Source of the DNA: Brachybacterium kimchii | GTDB taxonomy: Bacteria; Actinomycetota; Actinomycetes; Actinomycetales; Dermabacteraceae | Direction of reading: 5' to 3' | Assembly: GCF_023373525.1 (NCBI RefSeq) | Contig: NZ_CP097218.1 | Coordinates: forward strand, 1,178,001-1,242,000 | DNA length: 64,000 nucleotides | Shown here: piece after piece, positions 49,474-58,350 of the stretch | How the letters are laid out: each line of letters begins with the position of its first letter | Numbering within the stretch: position 1 is the first letter of the stretch | Program-made: the position numbers and the translations under genes | Notes under the pieces: generated by a model | Database searches by the model: none | What the model was told of the DNA's origin: nothing | The model's input: the letters and a program-made list of their open reading frames with translations, nothing else

Positions 49474-51272
49474 GCACGCCCGATCCCGAGGGACCCCCGC
49501 CGGCGTCGATCGTCGTCGCGCGCGGGGCCGAGGGCCGGATCGTGCTTGTCGCACTCGATGCGCAGGGCGAGAGGGTCGGACTCGAGACGGTCGCCTACGA
49601 GGCCTGGCCGGATCGCGCCCGCGAGATCGAGAGCGGCGGAGGTGAGGACGACGGCGCCGCCCTGGGGCCGCCGTCGTCCCCGCGCTGGGTGCTGCCGGAC
49701 GCCGCGACCTGGTGCCCCGCGCTGCTGCGCGCCGGGGTGCGCCTGAGACGCTGCCACGACCTGCGCCTCGCCCACACCGTCCTCGCGCGCTCCGCGCTCG
49801 TGCGCGCCCCGGAGGCGGCGCCGCTGATCGAGGCGCGGGCCTGGGAGACCCCCGAGGACCTCGTCGAGGCGGAGCGGGAGGGCCGCGGCTCCGGGGCGAC
49901 CCTGTTCGATCTCGACGCGGCGGGCCGCACCGGAGGCGTCCCCCAGGGCGTGGACGAGGTGCTCGCCGAGCACGCCCGTCAGCAGGCGGCGGTCGCTGGC
50001 TGCGCCGAGCCCTCGCGGATGCGGCTCCTGCTCGCCTCCGAGTCGGCGGGCGCGCTCGTCGCCGCGGAGATGCATGCCGCGGGCATCCCCTGGGACGTCG
50101 TCGAGCACGACCGCATCCTCACCGAGGCCCTGGGACCGCGACCGCGACGCGACCAGGTGCCCGCCCGGATGGCAGAGGCCGCCGCCGAGGTCCGCACCGC
50201 GCTGGACGATCCGCTGCTGAGCATCGACTCCCCGCCGCGTCTGCTGCGCGCGCTGCGACGCGTCGGCATCGACGTCTCCTCGACCTCCCAGTGGGAGCTC
50301 CAGGAGATCGACCATCCGGTGATCGAGCCGCTGCTGCGGTACAAGAAGATGTCGAGGCTGCTCACCGCGAACGGCTGGCACTGGCTCGAGGAGTGGGTGC
50401 ACGAGGGCCGCTACCGGCCCGTGTACGTGCCCGGCGGGGTGGTCACCGGGCGCTGGGCGAGCAGCGGCGGCGGCGCCCTGCAGATCCCGCGGCGACTGCG
50501 ACCTGCACTGCGGGCGGACCCGGGGTGGCGCCTGGTCAGCGCCGACGTCTCCCAGCTCGAGCCGCGCGTGCTCGCCGCCATGTCCGGCGACCGGGCGATG
50601 ACCGCGGCCGGCGCGGGGAAGGACCTCTACTCGGGCATCGTCGACGCCGGGATCGTCGCCACCCGCCAGGAGGCCAAGATCGGCGTGCTCGGCGCGCTCT
50701 ACGGCGGCACCACCGGGGACAGCGCGCGGGTGGTGCCGCGGCTGCGCGAACGCTTCCCCCGGGCCATGCGACTGGTCGACGACGCCGCCGCGACCGGGGA
50801 GCGCGGCGGCACCGTCACCACCTGGCTGGGACGCTCCTCACCCCCTCCCGACCCGGCCTGGTCCGAGGCCCAGCTGCGGGCCAACTCGCCCGATGCGCAG
50901 GAGGGCGAGCAGGAGCGCTCGCGCCGCGCGGCCCGCGATCGCGGACGGTTCACCCGCAACTTCATCGTGCAGGGCACGGCGGCCGAATGGGCGCTCGCCT
51001 GGATGGCGGGGCTGCGGCTCGCCCTCGCCGCGCTCGACCCGGTGGAGCCTGAGCAGGCGGCGACGCCGTCCGGCCCGGCCTTCGCACGCCGGGCGCACCT
51101 CGCCTACTTCCTCCACGACGAGGTCATCGTCCACGCCCCCGCCGCGCAGGCGGAGACGGCGGCGCGGGCCGTGCAGGAGGCGGCCGACGCGGCGGGGCGC
51201 CTGCTCTTCCCCGCGAGCGACGTCGACTTCCTGCTGGACCTGCAGATCGTGGAGCGCTCCGCGGAGAAGTGA
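49470..51272 (+). CDS. Bifunctional 3'-5' exonuclease/DNA polymerase (family A, PolA-like)
   Basis: This 600-residue protein is a family A polymerase shorter than Pol I. Motif A reads SADVSQLEPRVLAAMSGD (D359), motif B RQEAKIGVLGALYGG, and motif C FLHDEVIVHAP with H549-D550-E551. There is no 5' nuclease domain. The N-terminal 200 residues occupy the 3'-5' exonuclease position but the usual DxE and YxxxD acidic motifs are not evident, so proofreading is doubtful. This is a second, actinobacteria-specific polymerase; a repair or bypass role is inference. The GTG start overlaps the MBL stop (GTGA). Confidence 0.88.
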   Translation: MSTPDPEGPPPASIVVARGAEGRIVLVALDAQGERVGLETVAYEAWPDRAREIESGGGEDDGAALGPPSSPRWVLPDAATWCPALLRAGVRLRRCHDLRLAHTVLARSALVRAPEAAPLIEARAWETPEDLVEAEREGRGSGATLFDLDAAGRTGGVPQGVDEVLAEHARQQAAVAGCAEPSRMRLLLASESAGALVAAEMHAAGIPWDVVEHDRILTEALGPRPRRDQVPARMAEAAAEVRTALDDPLLSIDSPPRLLRALRRVGIDVSSTSQWELQEIDHPVIEPLLRYKKMSRLLTANGWHWLEEWVHEGRYRPVYVPGGVVTGRWASSGGGALQIPRRLRPALRADPGWRLVSADVSQLEPRVLAAMSGDRAMTAAGAGKDLYSGIVDAGIVATRQEAKIGVLGALYGGTTGDSARVVPRLRERFPRAMRLVDDAAATGERGGTVTTWLGRSSPPPDPAWSEAQLRANSPDAQEGEQERSRRAARDRGRFTRNFIVQGTAAEWALAWMAGLRLALAALDPVEPEQAATPSGPAFARRAHLAYFLHDEVIVHAPAAQAETAARAVQEAADAAGRLLFPASDVDFLLDLQIVERSAEK

Positions 51273-51293
51273 CGGCTCGCGCCCGGGAGAGGG

Positions 51294-52598
51294 TCACCGC
51301 GCATCCCGTCCCCGCCCGAACGCGCAGAGCACGAGGACGGCGCCGAGCAGCCACCAGGTGCCCGCCGCGCCGCCCACGCGTGTGAGCATCCCCGCTCCGG
51401 CGTCGTGGGCCGCGACCGCTCCGCCGACGACGACGCCGATGCTCGTCCCCGCCTGGCGCAGCGCGTTGTTGAGCCCGCCCGCGAGCCCCGGGCGGGAGGA
51501 CCACGCGGCCATGGTCTCGCCGACGATCGCAGAGGTCATGAGCCCCAGGCCGACGCCGATGCCGAGCAGCGCGGGCACGAGGGAGACCACGTCCGCGCCG
51601 GAGCCGAGGTGACCGAGGGTGAGCAGGCCGCAGCCGCCCAGGACGAGCCCGGCGGTGGCCGTCGCCCGTCGGCCCCGCCCGGCGACGAGTCGTCCCGAGA
51701 GCGGACCGAGCACGACGAACGGGGCGGTCGCGAGCAGCAGCACCGCACCGGCCGGCGCGGCCGCGATGCGCAGCGAGTGCTGGAGGTGGACGGTGATCGC
51801 CTGCAGAGTGCCGTTCGCGCCGCTCGTCATCATCGCCGCGACCAGGATCGAGACCAGCAGCGGACGGAGAGCGGGCGAGGCCCCGGACGCCGACGGGGAC
51901 GGGGACGCGTCCGCCGCTCCCCCGTCGGCCGTCGGCCCGTGCTCGTCTCTCGGCCCCGGGTCCGGCCTCGGCCCGCGGTCGGTCCGTGGGCGGGGCCCGG
52001 GGAGCAGGCGGGCGGTGCCCGCGAGGGCGAGCAGCAGGAGGGGCACGTTCACCCAGAACACGGCCCGCCATCCCACCGCGCCCACGAGCAGGCCGCCGAC
52101 GCCCGGTCCGATCGCCGTCGCGAGCGCGCTCACGGCGGACCACAGGCCCAGCGCATGGGCGCGTGGGACGGGCTCGGTCCAGGTGAGGGTGAGCGCGGCG
52201 AGGCCCGCAGGGAGCATGACGGCCGCGGAGATCCCCTGGACCAGGCGCGCGAGCAGCACCGTCCCCCAGCTGTCTGCGATGCCGCCGAGAACGCAGGCCG
52301 CCACGCAGACCAGCAGGCCCGCGAGCAGGGAGCGCCGGGGACCGAGACGGTCGACGAGCAGACCCGCCGGCACGAGCGCGAGGGCGAGCGGGACGGTGTA
52401 CGCGTCGACGACCTGCGGCCAGGAGGCGGGGCCGACGCCGAGGGCCCGCCCCAGGGAGGGCATCGCGACGTTCATGGCCATCACGTCCAGCAGGACGAGG
52501 AACATCGGGATGCACAGGGTGGGCAGCAGCAGCCGGGACGGGCCGGGGTGGTCGTGGAACGGGGTGTCGAGGGCGGGCGGGTGCGGCTCTCCGGTCAT
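51294..52598 (-). CDS. MFS transporter (drug efflux type)
   Basis: This 434-residue membrane transporter has about 12 helices. Motif A-like VDRLGPRRSLLAGLL follows helix 2, and LARLVQGISAAVMLPAGLAAL and WRAVFWVNVPLLLLALAGTA resemble the DHA drug-proton antiporters. A 40-residue charged/Pro-rich loop (about 200-240) joins the halves. The ATG is 6 nt after a CAGACT hexamer (leaderless). It is divergent from an ArsR-type regulator with a palindrome between them, so local repression and drug induction are likely. The substrate is unknown. Confidence 0.88.
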   Translation of the reverse strand: MTGEPHPPALDTPFHDHPGPSRLLLPTLCIPMFLVLLDVMAMNVAMPSLGRALGVGPASWPQVVDAYTVPLALALVPAGLLVDRLGPRRSLLAGLLVCVAACVLGGIADSWGTVLLARLVQGISAAVMLPAGLAALTLTWTEPVPRAHALGLWSAVSALATAIGPGVGGLLVGAVGWRAVFWVNVPLLLLALAGTARLLPGPRPRTDRGPRPDPGPRDEHGPTADGGAADASPSPSASGASPALRPLLVSILVAAMMTSGANGTLQAITVHLQHSLRIAAAPAGAVLLLATAPFVVLGPLSGRLVAGRGRRATATAGLVLGGCGLLTLGHLGSGADVVSLVPALLGIGVGLGLMTSAIVGETMAAWSSRPGLAGGLNNALRQAGTSIGVVVGGAVAAHDAGAGMLTRVGGAAGTWWLLGAVLVLCAFGRGRDAR

Positions 52599-52604
52599 GG
52601 GGCG

Positions 52605-52610
52605 AGTCTG
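52605..52610 (-). promoter_or_regulatory. -10-like hexamer of the MFS gene
   Basis: CAGACT on the minus strand, 6 nt before the ATG at 52598. Confidence 0.5.
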
Positions 52611-52617
52611 CGTCCGG

Positions 52618-52643
52618 GACGCTTCGACGGGCGGCGAAGCGTC
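52618..52643. promoter_or_regulatory. Operator-like palindrome between MFS and arsR genes
   Basis: GACGCTTCG - 8 nt - CGAAGCGTC, a perfect 9-bp inverted repeat lying exactly between the two divergent -10 hexamers. It is a good candidate binding site for the adjacent ArsR-type repressor. Confidence 0.6.
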
Positions 52644-52650
52644 GTCGGTG

Positions 52651-52656
52651 CACACT
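52651..52656 (+). promoter_or_regulatory. -10-like hexamer of the arsR gene
   Basis: CACACT, 6 nt before the ATG at 52663. Confidence 0.4.
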
Positions 52657-52662
52657 GGGCCC

Positions 52663-53397
52663 ATGGACCCGATGCCCGACATCGCCGGCGTCGCCGAGCT
52701 CGTCGCGGATGCGTCGCGCGCCGCCATGCTGATGGAGCTCGTGGACGGCAGCGAGAGGCCCGCGAGCCGACTCGCCGAGGCGGCCGCCGTCTCCGCCTCG
52801 ACCGCGAGCGCGCATCTCGCGCGGCTGCAGGAGGCGGACTTCATCGAGGTCCGCCGCGAGGGGCGGCACCGACGGTTCCGGATCGCCGACCCGCAGGTGG
52901 TCGTGCTGCTCGAGGCGCTGCTGGCGCTCGCGGAGACACCGCCGGCCGTCGGCCTGCGGTCCTCGATGCGCTGGCAGCGGCTGCGGGTCGCGCGCACCTG
53001 CTACGACCATCTCGCGGGCAGCCTGGGCACCGACGTGCTCGCGGGCCTCGTCGAGGGCGGGGCGCTCGTGCGGACCGACGGCCATGAGGGCACCGGCCGG
53101 GCAGACGGGGATCCGGTCAGCGCGCCGGTCCCCCGCTCCCCCTATGCGCTCGGACCGCGCGCGGACAACGCGTTCGGGGCGCTGGGCATCGACCTCGCGG
53201 ACCTCGAGGGCCGGCGCCGCCCGCTGCTGCGGGTGTGCTCGGACTGGACCGAGCAGCGCCACCATCTCGCCGGCGGGCTGGGCGCCGCGGTCGCGGATGC
53301 CTTCGTCGATCGCGGCTGGGTGGTGCGCCGCACGGGCGCCCGGGACCTCGCGGTGCGCGAGCCCGCGCACATCGCCGCCTGGCTCCAGGGCGTCTGA
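52663..53397 (+). CDS. ArsR-family (HTH_20) transcriptional regulator
   Basis: This 244-residue regulator has an N-terminal winged helix of the ArsR type (about 5-85: ELVADASRAAMLMELVDGSE, VSASTASAHLARLQEADFIE, RREGRHRRFRIADP). A longer C-terminal domain follows (about 95-244) with RVARTCYDHLAGSLGTDVLA, CSDWTEQRHHLAGGLGAAVA and a terminal FVDRGWVVRR. This two-domain form is common for Actinobacteria regulators beside MFS pumps. RTCYDHLAG contributes a Cys/His pair that could bind a ligand. It very likely represses the divergent MFS gene through the palindrome at 52618-52643. Confidence 0.88.
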   Translation: MDPMPDIAGVAELVADASRAAMLMELVDGSERPASRLAEAAAVSASTASAHLARLQEADFIEVRREGRHRRFRIADPQVVVLLEALLALAETPPAVGLRSSMRWQRLRVARTCYDHLAGSLGTDVLAGLVEGGALVRTDGHEGTGRADGDPVSAPVPRSPYALGPRADNAFGALGIDLADLEGRRRPLLRVCSDWTEQRHHLAGGLGAAVADAFVDRGWVVRRTGARDLAVREPAHIAAWLQGV

Positions 53398-53407
53398 GAC
53401 GTCGCGG

Positions 53408-53448
53408 GGCCCCGCCCGCCCGTCATGCCGTCCGCGGCGGGCGGGGCC
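53408..53448. terminator. Terminator hairpin between arsR and uvrB
   Basis: GGCCCCGCCCGCC pairs with GGCGGGCGGGGCC (13 bp, 15-nt loop) between convergent genes. No U-tract. Confidence 0.7.
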
Positions 53449-53452
53449 GGGC

Positions 53453-55561
53453 TCAGGATGCGCTGCGCTGGACCTGCTTGAGCTCCTTCTTGAGCTCCTG
53501 GACCTCGTCGCGCATGCGTGCCGCGACCTCGAACTGCAGGGTCTCCGCAGCCTGGTGCATCTGGGCTGTCATCTCGTCGATCATCTCGCTGAGCGCGCCC
53601 ACCGGGTCGTCGCCCAGGTCCACCGTGCGCGAGGAGACCGCGTCCACGACGTTCGCCCGGGCCCGGTCGCGGCTGACGCGCTCCTTGCCCGAGCGGTAGT
53701 CGGTCGCGAGCAGGGTGTCGGTGTCGATGTCCTCGCGGGCGAGCATGTCCGTGACGTCCGCGATCTTCTTGCGCAGCGGGGTCGGATCGATGCCGTGCTC
53801 GGTGTTGTACGCGATCTGCTTCTCGCGGCGGCGGTTGGTCTCGTCGATCGCCTCGCGCATGGAGTCCGTGACGGTGTCGGCGTACATGTGCACCTGGCCC
53901 GAGACGTTGCGGGCCGCGCGGCCGATGGTCTGGATGAGGGAGGTGCGCGAGCGCAGGAACCCTTCCTTGTCGGCATCGAGGATCGAGACCAGGGAGACCT
54001 CGGGGAGGTCCAGGCCCTCGCGCAGCAGGTTGATGCCCACCAGCACGTCGTACTCGCCCTGGCGCAGGGAGCGCAGCAGCTCGACGCGCCGCAGGGTGTC
54101 GACGTCGGAGTGCAGGTACTGCACGCGCACCCCGTTCTCCAGCAGGTAGTCGGTGAGGTCCTCGGCCATGCGCTTGGTGAGCGTGGTGACGAGCACGCGC
54201 TCGTCGAGCTCGACGCGCTTCTCGATCTCGGCGCGCAGGTCGTCGATCTGCCCCTTGACGGGCTTGACGATGACCTCGGGGTCGATGAGGCCCGTCGGCC
54301 GGATGATCTGCTCGACCACCCCGTCGCTGCGGCCCAGCTCGTAGTCGGCGGGCGTCGCCGAGAGGTAGACGGTCTGGCCGGTGCGCTCGGTGAACTCGCC
54401 GAAGGTCAGGGGGCGGTTGTCGAGGGCGCTGGGCAGGCGGAAGCCGAAGTCCACGAGCGTGCGCTTGCGGGAGCGGTCCCCCTCGTACATCGCCCCGATC
54501 TGCGGGACGGTGACGTGGGACTCGTCGATGACCAGCAGGAAGTCCTCGGGGAAGTAGTCCATGAGGGTGTTCGGCGGGGTGCCGGGGCCACGGCCGTCGA
54601 GGTGGCGCGAGTAGTTCTCGACGCCGTTGGTGGTGCCCACCTGGCGCAGCATCTCGAGGTCGTGGGCGGTGCGCATGCGCAGGCGCTGCGCCTCGAGCAG
54701 CTTGTTCTGCCCCTCGAGCTCCGTGAGCCTCTCCCCCAGCTCCGACTCGATCGAGTCGATCGCCCTCGCGAGCCGCTCGGGGCCGGCGACGTAGTGGGAG
54801 GCGGGGAAGATGTGGATGTCCTCCTCCTCGCGGATCACCTCGCCGGTGACGGGGTGGAGGGTGTAGATCGCGTCGATCTCGTCGCCGAAGAACTCGATGC
54901 GGATCGCGAGCTCCTCGTACATCGGGATGATCTCGACGGTGTCCCCGCGCACCCGGAAGGTGCCGCGCACGAACTCGACGTCGTTGCGGTCGTACTGCAT
55001 GTCCACGAAGCGCCGCAGCAGGTCGTCGCGATCCACCTCGTCGCCGCGCTTGAGGCGCACCATGCGGTCCACGTACTCCTGCGGCGTGCCCAGGCCGTAG
55101 ATGCAGGACACGGAGGAGACCACGACAACGTCCCGTCTGGTCAGCAGCGAGTTCGTGGCACTGTGGCGCAGGCGCTCGACCTCCGCGTTGATCGAGGAGT
55201 CCTTCTCGATGTACGTGTCCGACTGCGGGACGTACGCCTCCGGCTGGTAGTAGTCGTAGTAGGAGACGAAGTACTCGACGGCGTTGTGCGGCAGCAGATC
55301 GCGGAACTCGCTCGCGAGCTGCGCGGCCAGGGTCTTGTTGTGCGCCATCACGAGGGTCGGCCGCTGCAGCTTCTCGATCAGCCAGGCCGTGGTCGCGCTC
55401 TTGCCGGTGCCGGTCGCGCCCAGTAGCACGACGTCCTGCTCGCCCCCGTTGATCCGGCGCGCGAGCTCGTCGATCGCCTGCGGCTGGTCGCCCGACGGAC
55501 GGTACTCGGAGACCACCTCGAAGGGGCTGACGGAGCGGGTGAGGTCGGTGACGGGGCGCAT
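53453..55561 (-). CDS. uvrB: Excinuclease ABC subunit B
   Basis: This 702-residue helicase-like protein verifies damage and loads UvrC. It has the Walker A loop [18 protein letters not shown] (about 50), beta-hairpin segment [20 protein letters not shown], helicase motifs [18 protein letters not shown] and [19 protein letters not shown], and a C-terminal UVR domain ([20 protein letters not shown]). The ATG is 6 nt after TAGGCT, so the mRNA is probably leaderless; that hexamer lies at the end of coaE. coaE-uvrB is the normal order in Actinobacteria. Confidence 0.97.
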   Translation of the reverse strand: MRPVTDLTRSVSPFEVVSEYRPSGDQPQAIDELARRINGGEQDVVLLGATGTGKSATTAWLIEKLQRPTLVMAHNKTLAAQLASEFRDLLPHNAVEYFVSYYDYYQPEAYVPQSDTYIEKDSSINAEVERLRHSATNSLLTRRDVVVVSSVSCIYGLGTPQEYVDRMVRLKRGDEVDRDDLLRRFVDMQYDRNDVEFVRGTFRVRGDTVEIIPMYEELAIRIEFFGDEIDAIYTLHPVTGEVIREEEDIHIFPASHYVAGPERLARAIDSIESELGERLTELEGQNKLLEAQRLRMRTAHDLEMLRQVGTTNGVENYSRHLDGRGPGTPPNTLMDYFPEDFLLVIDESHVTVPQIGAMYEGDRSRKRTLVDFGFRLPSALDNRPLTFGEFTERTGQTVYLSATPADYELGRSDGVVEQIIRPTGLIDPEVIVKPVKGQIDDLRAEIEKRVELDERVLVTTLTKRMAEDLTDYLLENGVRVQYLHSDVDTLRRVELLRSLRQGEYDVLVGINLLREGLDLPEVSLVSILDADKEGFLRSRTSLIQTIGRAARNVSGQVHMYADTVTDSMREAIDETNRRREKQIAYNTEHGIDPTPLRKKIADVTDMLAREDIDTDTLLATDYRSGKERVSRDRARANVVDAVSSRTVDLGDDPVGALSEMIDEMTAQMHQAAETLQFEVAARMRDEVQELKKELKQVQRSAS

Positions 55562-55567
55562 GCCTCG

Positions 55568-55573
55568 AGCCTA
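55568..55573 (-). promoter_or_regulatory. -10 hexamer of a leaderless promoter (uvrB)
   Basis: TAGGCT on the minus strand, 6 nt before the ATG at 55561, overlapping the coaE stop codon. Confidence 0.65.
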
Positions 55574-56368
55574 CGTCCCGGGCCGGACATCCTGCGTGTG
55601 AGAGCGGACGCGTGCAGTCCGCGAAGAGGGGCCGACGGGACCGACGGGCGGGACGGCGGGTGGGCCGAGCAGCTCCCGGCGCAGGTCCTCGAGGAGGGTG
55701 AGGGAGCGTGTGCGCAGGGTGCCCGCGTCGGCGTTGTTCAGGAGCAGGCGGTCCGCGCGCCGGATCCGCTCGAGGTCCGTGGCCTGCGCCGCCATCACGG
55801 ACTCGACGTAGGCGCGGTCGCGGCCGCGGTCGCGCACGACGCGGGCGATCCGCTCCTCGCGGGGGGCGAGCACCGCGATCACGCGCGCGTACTCGTCCTC
55901 GTGGTGCTTCTCGAGCAGCAGCGGGCTGTCGTGGACGACGAGCCGCTCCCCCGCCGCGGCGGCCTCGTGCTCCGCCTCCTCGACGGCGGCATCGACCCTC
56001 GTCAGCACGATCTCCTCGAGATCCGCGCGGGCCGCTGCGTCGGCGAAGACGAGGCGGGCGAGGGCCGACCGGTCGATCGTGCCCGAGGGCGCGCGGTACT
56101 CCTCGCCGAAGCGGTCCACCGCCTCCTCGACGCCCTCACCGGGGACGTCCAGCACCGCGCGGGAATGCGCGTCGAGATCGATGACGGTGGTCCCGGCCTC
56201 CCGCCAGATCCCGGCGACGCTCGACTTCCCGGCGCCGATGCCGCCGGTCAGGCCCAGGCGGACGAGCCCGGGAGCCACGTCGCGGCCGGCATCGCGGACG
56301 GCGCGGAGGTCGTCGTCGCCGGCGTCGGCGGCGCGCGCGGAGGCCGCGCCGGTGGTCGGACTGTGCAT
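55571..56368 (-). CDS. coaE: Dephospho-CoA kinase
   Basis: This 265-residue enzyme adds the 3'-phosphate in the last step of coenzyme A synthesis. P-loop TGGIGAGKSS is at 41-50, the DLDAHSRAVL segment binds the substrate, and VVHDSPLLLEKHHEDEY and RVVRDRGRDRAYVESVMAAQ are the CoaE lid and core motifs. Usual length is near 200; here there is a 35-residue N-terminal tail and a 30-residue Pro/Arg C-terminal tail. TACGAT lies 7 nt before the ATG, which suggests a leaderless start and supports keeping the N-terminal tail. Confidence 0.93.
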   Translation of the reverse strand: MHSPTTGAASARAADAGDDDLRAVRDAGRDVAPGLVRLGLTGGIGAGKSSVAGIWREAGTTVIDLDAHSRAVLDVPGEGVEEAVDRFGEEYRAPSGTIDRSALARLVFADAAARADLEEIVLTRVDAAVEEAEHEAAAAGERLVVHDSPLLLEKHHEDEYARVIAVLAPREERIARVVRDRGRDRAYVESVMAAQATDLERIRRADRLLLNNADAGTLRTRSLTLLEDLRRELLGPPAVPPVGPVGPSSRTARVRSHTQDVRPGT

Positions 56369-56375
56369 GCTCCCG

Positions 56376-56381
56376 ATCGTA
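56376..56381 (-). promoter_or_regulatory. -10 hexamer of a leaderless promoter (coaE)
   Basis: TACGAT on the minus strand, 7 nt before the ATG at 56368. Confidence 0.5.
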
Positions 56382-56449
56382 CGGGCAGTGGAGGACGCCG
56401 GTCATCGCCGTCACATCCCGTCCGGGACCCATCGCCCCGAGGGCCCGCG

Positions 56450-56460
56450 CATACTACGGT
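56450..56460 (+). promoter_or_regulatory. -10-like element of the TRIC-channel gene
   Basis: CATACT (6 nt before GTG 56462) and overlapping TACGGT (7 nt before GTG 56468); either would give a leaderless mRNA. Confidence 0.4.
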
Positions 56461-56461
56461 C

Positions 56462-57499
56462 GTGCTCGTGGATCCCCTCGAACTGCTGGTCACCAACGAC
56501 CTCCTCCGCGGGCTGGACCTGGCGGGCGTGTTCATCATGGGTGTCGCGGCGGGTGCGCTCGCCTCCCGCCTGAACTTCGACGCGGTGGGCTTCGCGATCA
56601 TCGGCATCGTCGCCGGGCTCGGCGGAGGCATCGTCCGCGACCTCATCATCGGCGTCGACCCGCCCGCCGCGTTCGACGGGCCCCTCTATCTCGCGTGCGC
56701 CCTCGCCGGCTCCGCCTTCTCCTACCTGATCGCGGCCGAGGCCACCTGGTGGCGGCGCGCCGTCACCGGTCTGGACATCCTCGCGATGGCGCTGTGGGCG
56801 GCGACCGGCACCGCGAAGTCGATCGGATACGGCCTCGAGCCGCTGCCGGCGGTCCTGCTGGGCGTCACCAGCGCCGTGGGCGGCGGCGTGATCCGCGACG
56901 TGCTCGTGGGGCGTGTCCCCGCGATCTTCGGCGGAGGCCCGCTGTACGCGACGGGCGCGCTGGTCACGGCCGTCGCGACCTGGGGCGTCGTGGCGCTGGG
57001 GCTGCCCTCCGCCTGGGTGCTGGCGGCCGTCGCGCTGGGTGCTCTGCTCGCGGGCCTCGCGGCCTGGCGCCGCTGGCACCTGCCCTCCCACGGCGAGTGG
57101 CAGGTGACGCTCTCGGCCTCGCAGATGAAATCGCTCGTGCGCCGGGTGCGCAAGGACGAGCGGCACCGCGTGGCCCTCGAGACGGGCGCCATCCCGGTGG
57201 TGGACGAGTCGGTCGACGACTTCGCGGACGACTCCACGATCCCGGACGACGACGCCGCGGAGTTCGAGCGCCGCGCTCTCGGCGACGGGGAGAGCGCCGG
57301 AACCGCCCTCCCGCCGGAGGACCCGGTGGACTTCCCGACCGGGATCGTCGACGCCGAGCCGACACCGGCGCCCGAGGACGATCCGACGCCGGGCTCGCCC
57401 GACTCCTCGGAGCCACTGGACTCGCCCGCGGACGAGGACCGTGCGCCCGGGGACGACGAGCGGGAGCCCGACGCGTCCGAGGACGACGGGCGCCGCTGA
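56462..57499 (+). CDS. TRIC cation channel family protein (UPF0126) with long acidic tail
   Basis: This protein of about 345 residues has two UPF0126 repeats. Each has three helices and a glycine-rich turn: GIVAGLGGGIVRDLIIG in the first and GVTSAVGGGVIRDVLVG in the second. The fold is that of trimeric intracellular cation (TRIC) channels, homotrimeric K+-permeable pores. Membrane segments end near residue 205. A 140-residue acidic, Pro/Ser-rich, probably disordered C-terminal tail follows (DDFADDSTIPDDDAAEFE and similar), which most family members lack. The start may be GTG 56462 or 56468. It is convergent with aroD, 6 bp apart. Confidence 0.85.
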   Translation: MLVDPLELLVTNDLLRGLDLAGVFIMGVAAGALASRLNFDAVGFAIIGIVAGLGGGIVRDLIIGVDPPAAFDGPLYLACALAGSAFSYLIAAEATWWRRAVTGLDILAMALWAATGTAKSIGYGLEPLPAVLLGVTSAVGGGVIRDVLVGRVPAIFGGGPLYATGALVTAVATWGVVALGLPSAWVLAAVALGALLAGLAAWRRWHLPSHGEWQVTLSASQMKSLVRRVRKDERHRVALETGAIPVVDESVDDFADDSTIPDDDAAEFERRALGDGESAGTALPPEDPVDFPTGIVDAEPTPAPEDDPTPGSPDSSEPLDSPADEDRAPGDDEREPDASEDDGRR

Positions 57500-57505
57500 G
57501 CGTCC

Positions 57506-58345
57506 TCAGGGGCGCAGCGCCGCGAGCATCCGGGAGACCTCGTCGGCCCCGAGCTGACCGGGCGCGGAGGCCTCTCCCGCCGTCGCGAAGGTCGCGCAGG
57601 ATCCGAACACCTCGGCCGCGACGCGGCTGACCGCTCCCAGGGATCCCATCGAGATCGCCAGATGGGGCCCCGCCCCGTCCCGCGCGGCCTCGAGGCTCGC
57701 CGCGAGCAGGACGAGCACGTCGTCCGCGGTGCGCGGGGTGACGGCGATCTTGCCGACGTCGGCCCCGAGGGCCCGCTGCGCGCGCAGCGTCGCGAGGATC
57801 TCCTCGCGCGGGGGCGTGGCGGCGAAATCGTGGAAGGAGCCGACCGCGGCGACGCCCGCCTCATGGGCTGCGTCGATCACGGCGCCGACGGCCTCCGGTG
57901 CGCGCGCGGTCTCCACGTCGACCAGGTCGACGAGCGCGGTGTCGTCCGCGCCGCGCAGGGCGATCCCGGCGCGCAGCAGCGCGGAGAGGTCCGCGTCCGT
58001 GAGGGCCCGTCCTCCGCCCTCGGCGGCGGTGCGCACGGTGAGCAGGAGCGCCTGCTCGGGCGCGAGGGCCTCGCGCAGGGCGGGGAGGGCGCCGAGCACG
58101 CGCTCGCGGTGCTCGGCCGCGGGCGCCGACGGGGCGAGCAGGTCTGCGCGCCACTCGATGATCCGGGCCGGCGCCGTGCGCGCGCGCTCGGCCTGGGCGA
58201 GCACGCTGCGCTCGTCCGCGCCGGTGAGCGGGACGATGATCTCGGGGACGCCGGTGCCGAGCTCGATCCCGCGCACGCGCACGACGCCCCCGGCTCCGTC
58301 GCCGCCGGCGCCGCCGGCGTGCGCGGAGTGCTCCGTCGCCCCCAC
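57506..58345 (-). CDS. aroD: 3-dehydroquinate dehydratase, type I
   Basis: This 279-residue enzyme dehydrates 3-dehydroquinate to 3-dehydroshikimate through a Schiff base. Type I hallmarks are present: EWRADLL near the N-terminus, general acid/base H172 in VGSFHDFAATP, Schiff-base lysine K199 in VGKIAVTPR, and the C-terminal AISMGSLGAVSRV. Type I and type II dehydroquinases are unrelated; most Actinobacteria carry type II aroQ at this place after aroB. The GTG start lies 5 nt after the aroB stop, so it belongs to the aroC-aroK-aroB operon. Confidence 0.92.
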   Translation of the reverse strand: MGATEHSAHAGGAGGDGAGGVVRVRGIELGTGVPEIIVPLTGADERSVLAQAERARTAPARIIEWRADLLAPSAPAAEHRERVLGALPALREALAPEQALLLTVRTAAEGGGRALTDADLSALLRAGIALRGADDTALVDLVDVETARAPEAVGAVIDAAHEAGVAAVGSFHDFAATPPREEILATLRAQRALGADVGKIAVTPRTADDVLVLLAASLEAARDGAGPHLAISMGSLGAVSRVAAEVFGSCATFATAGEASAPGQLGADEVSRMLAALRP

Positions 58346-58350
58346 CGCTC

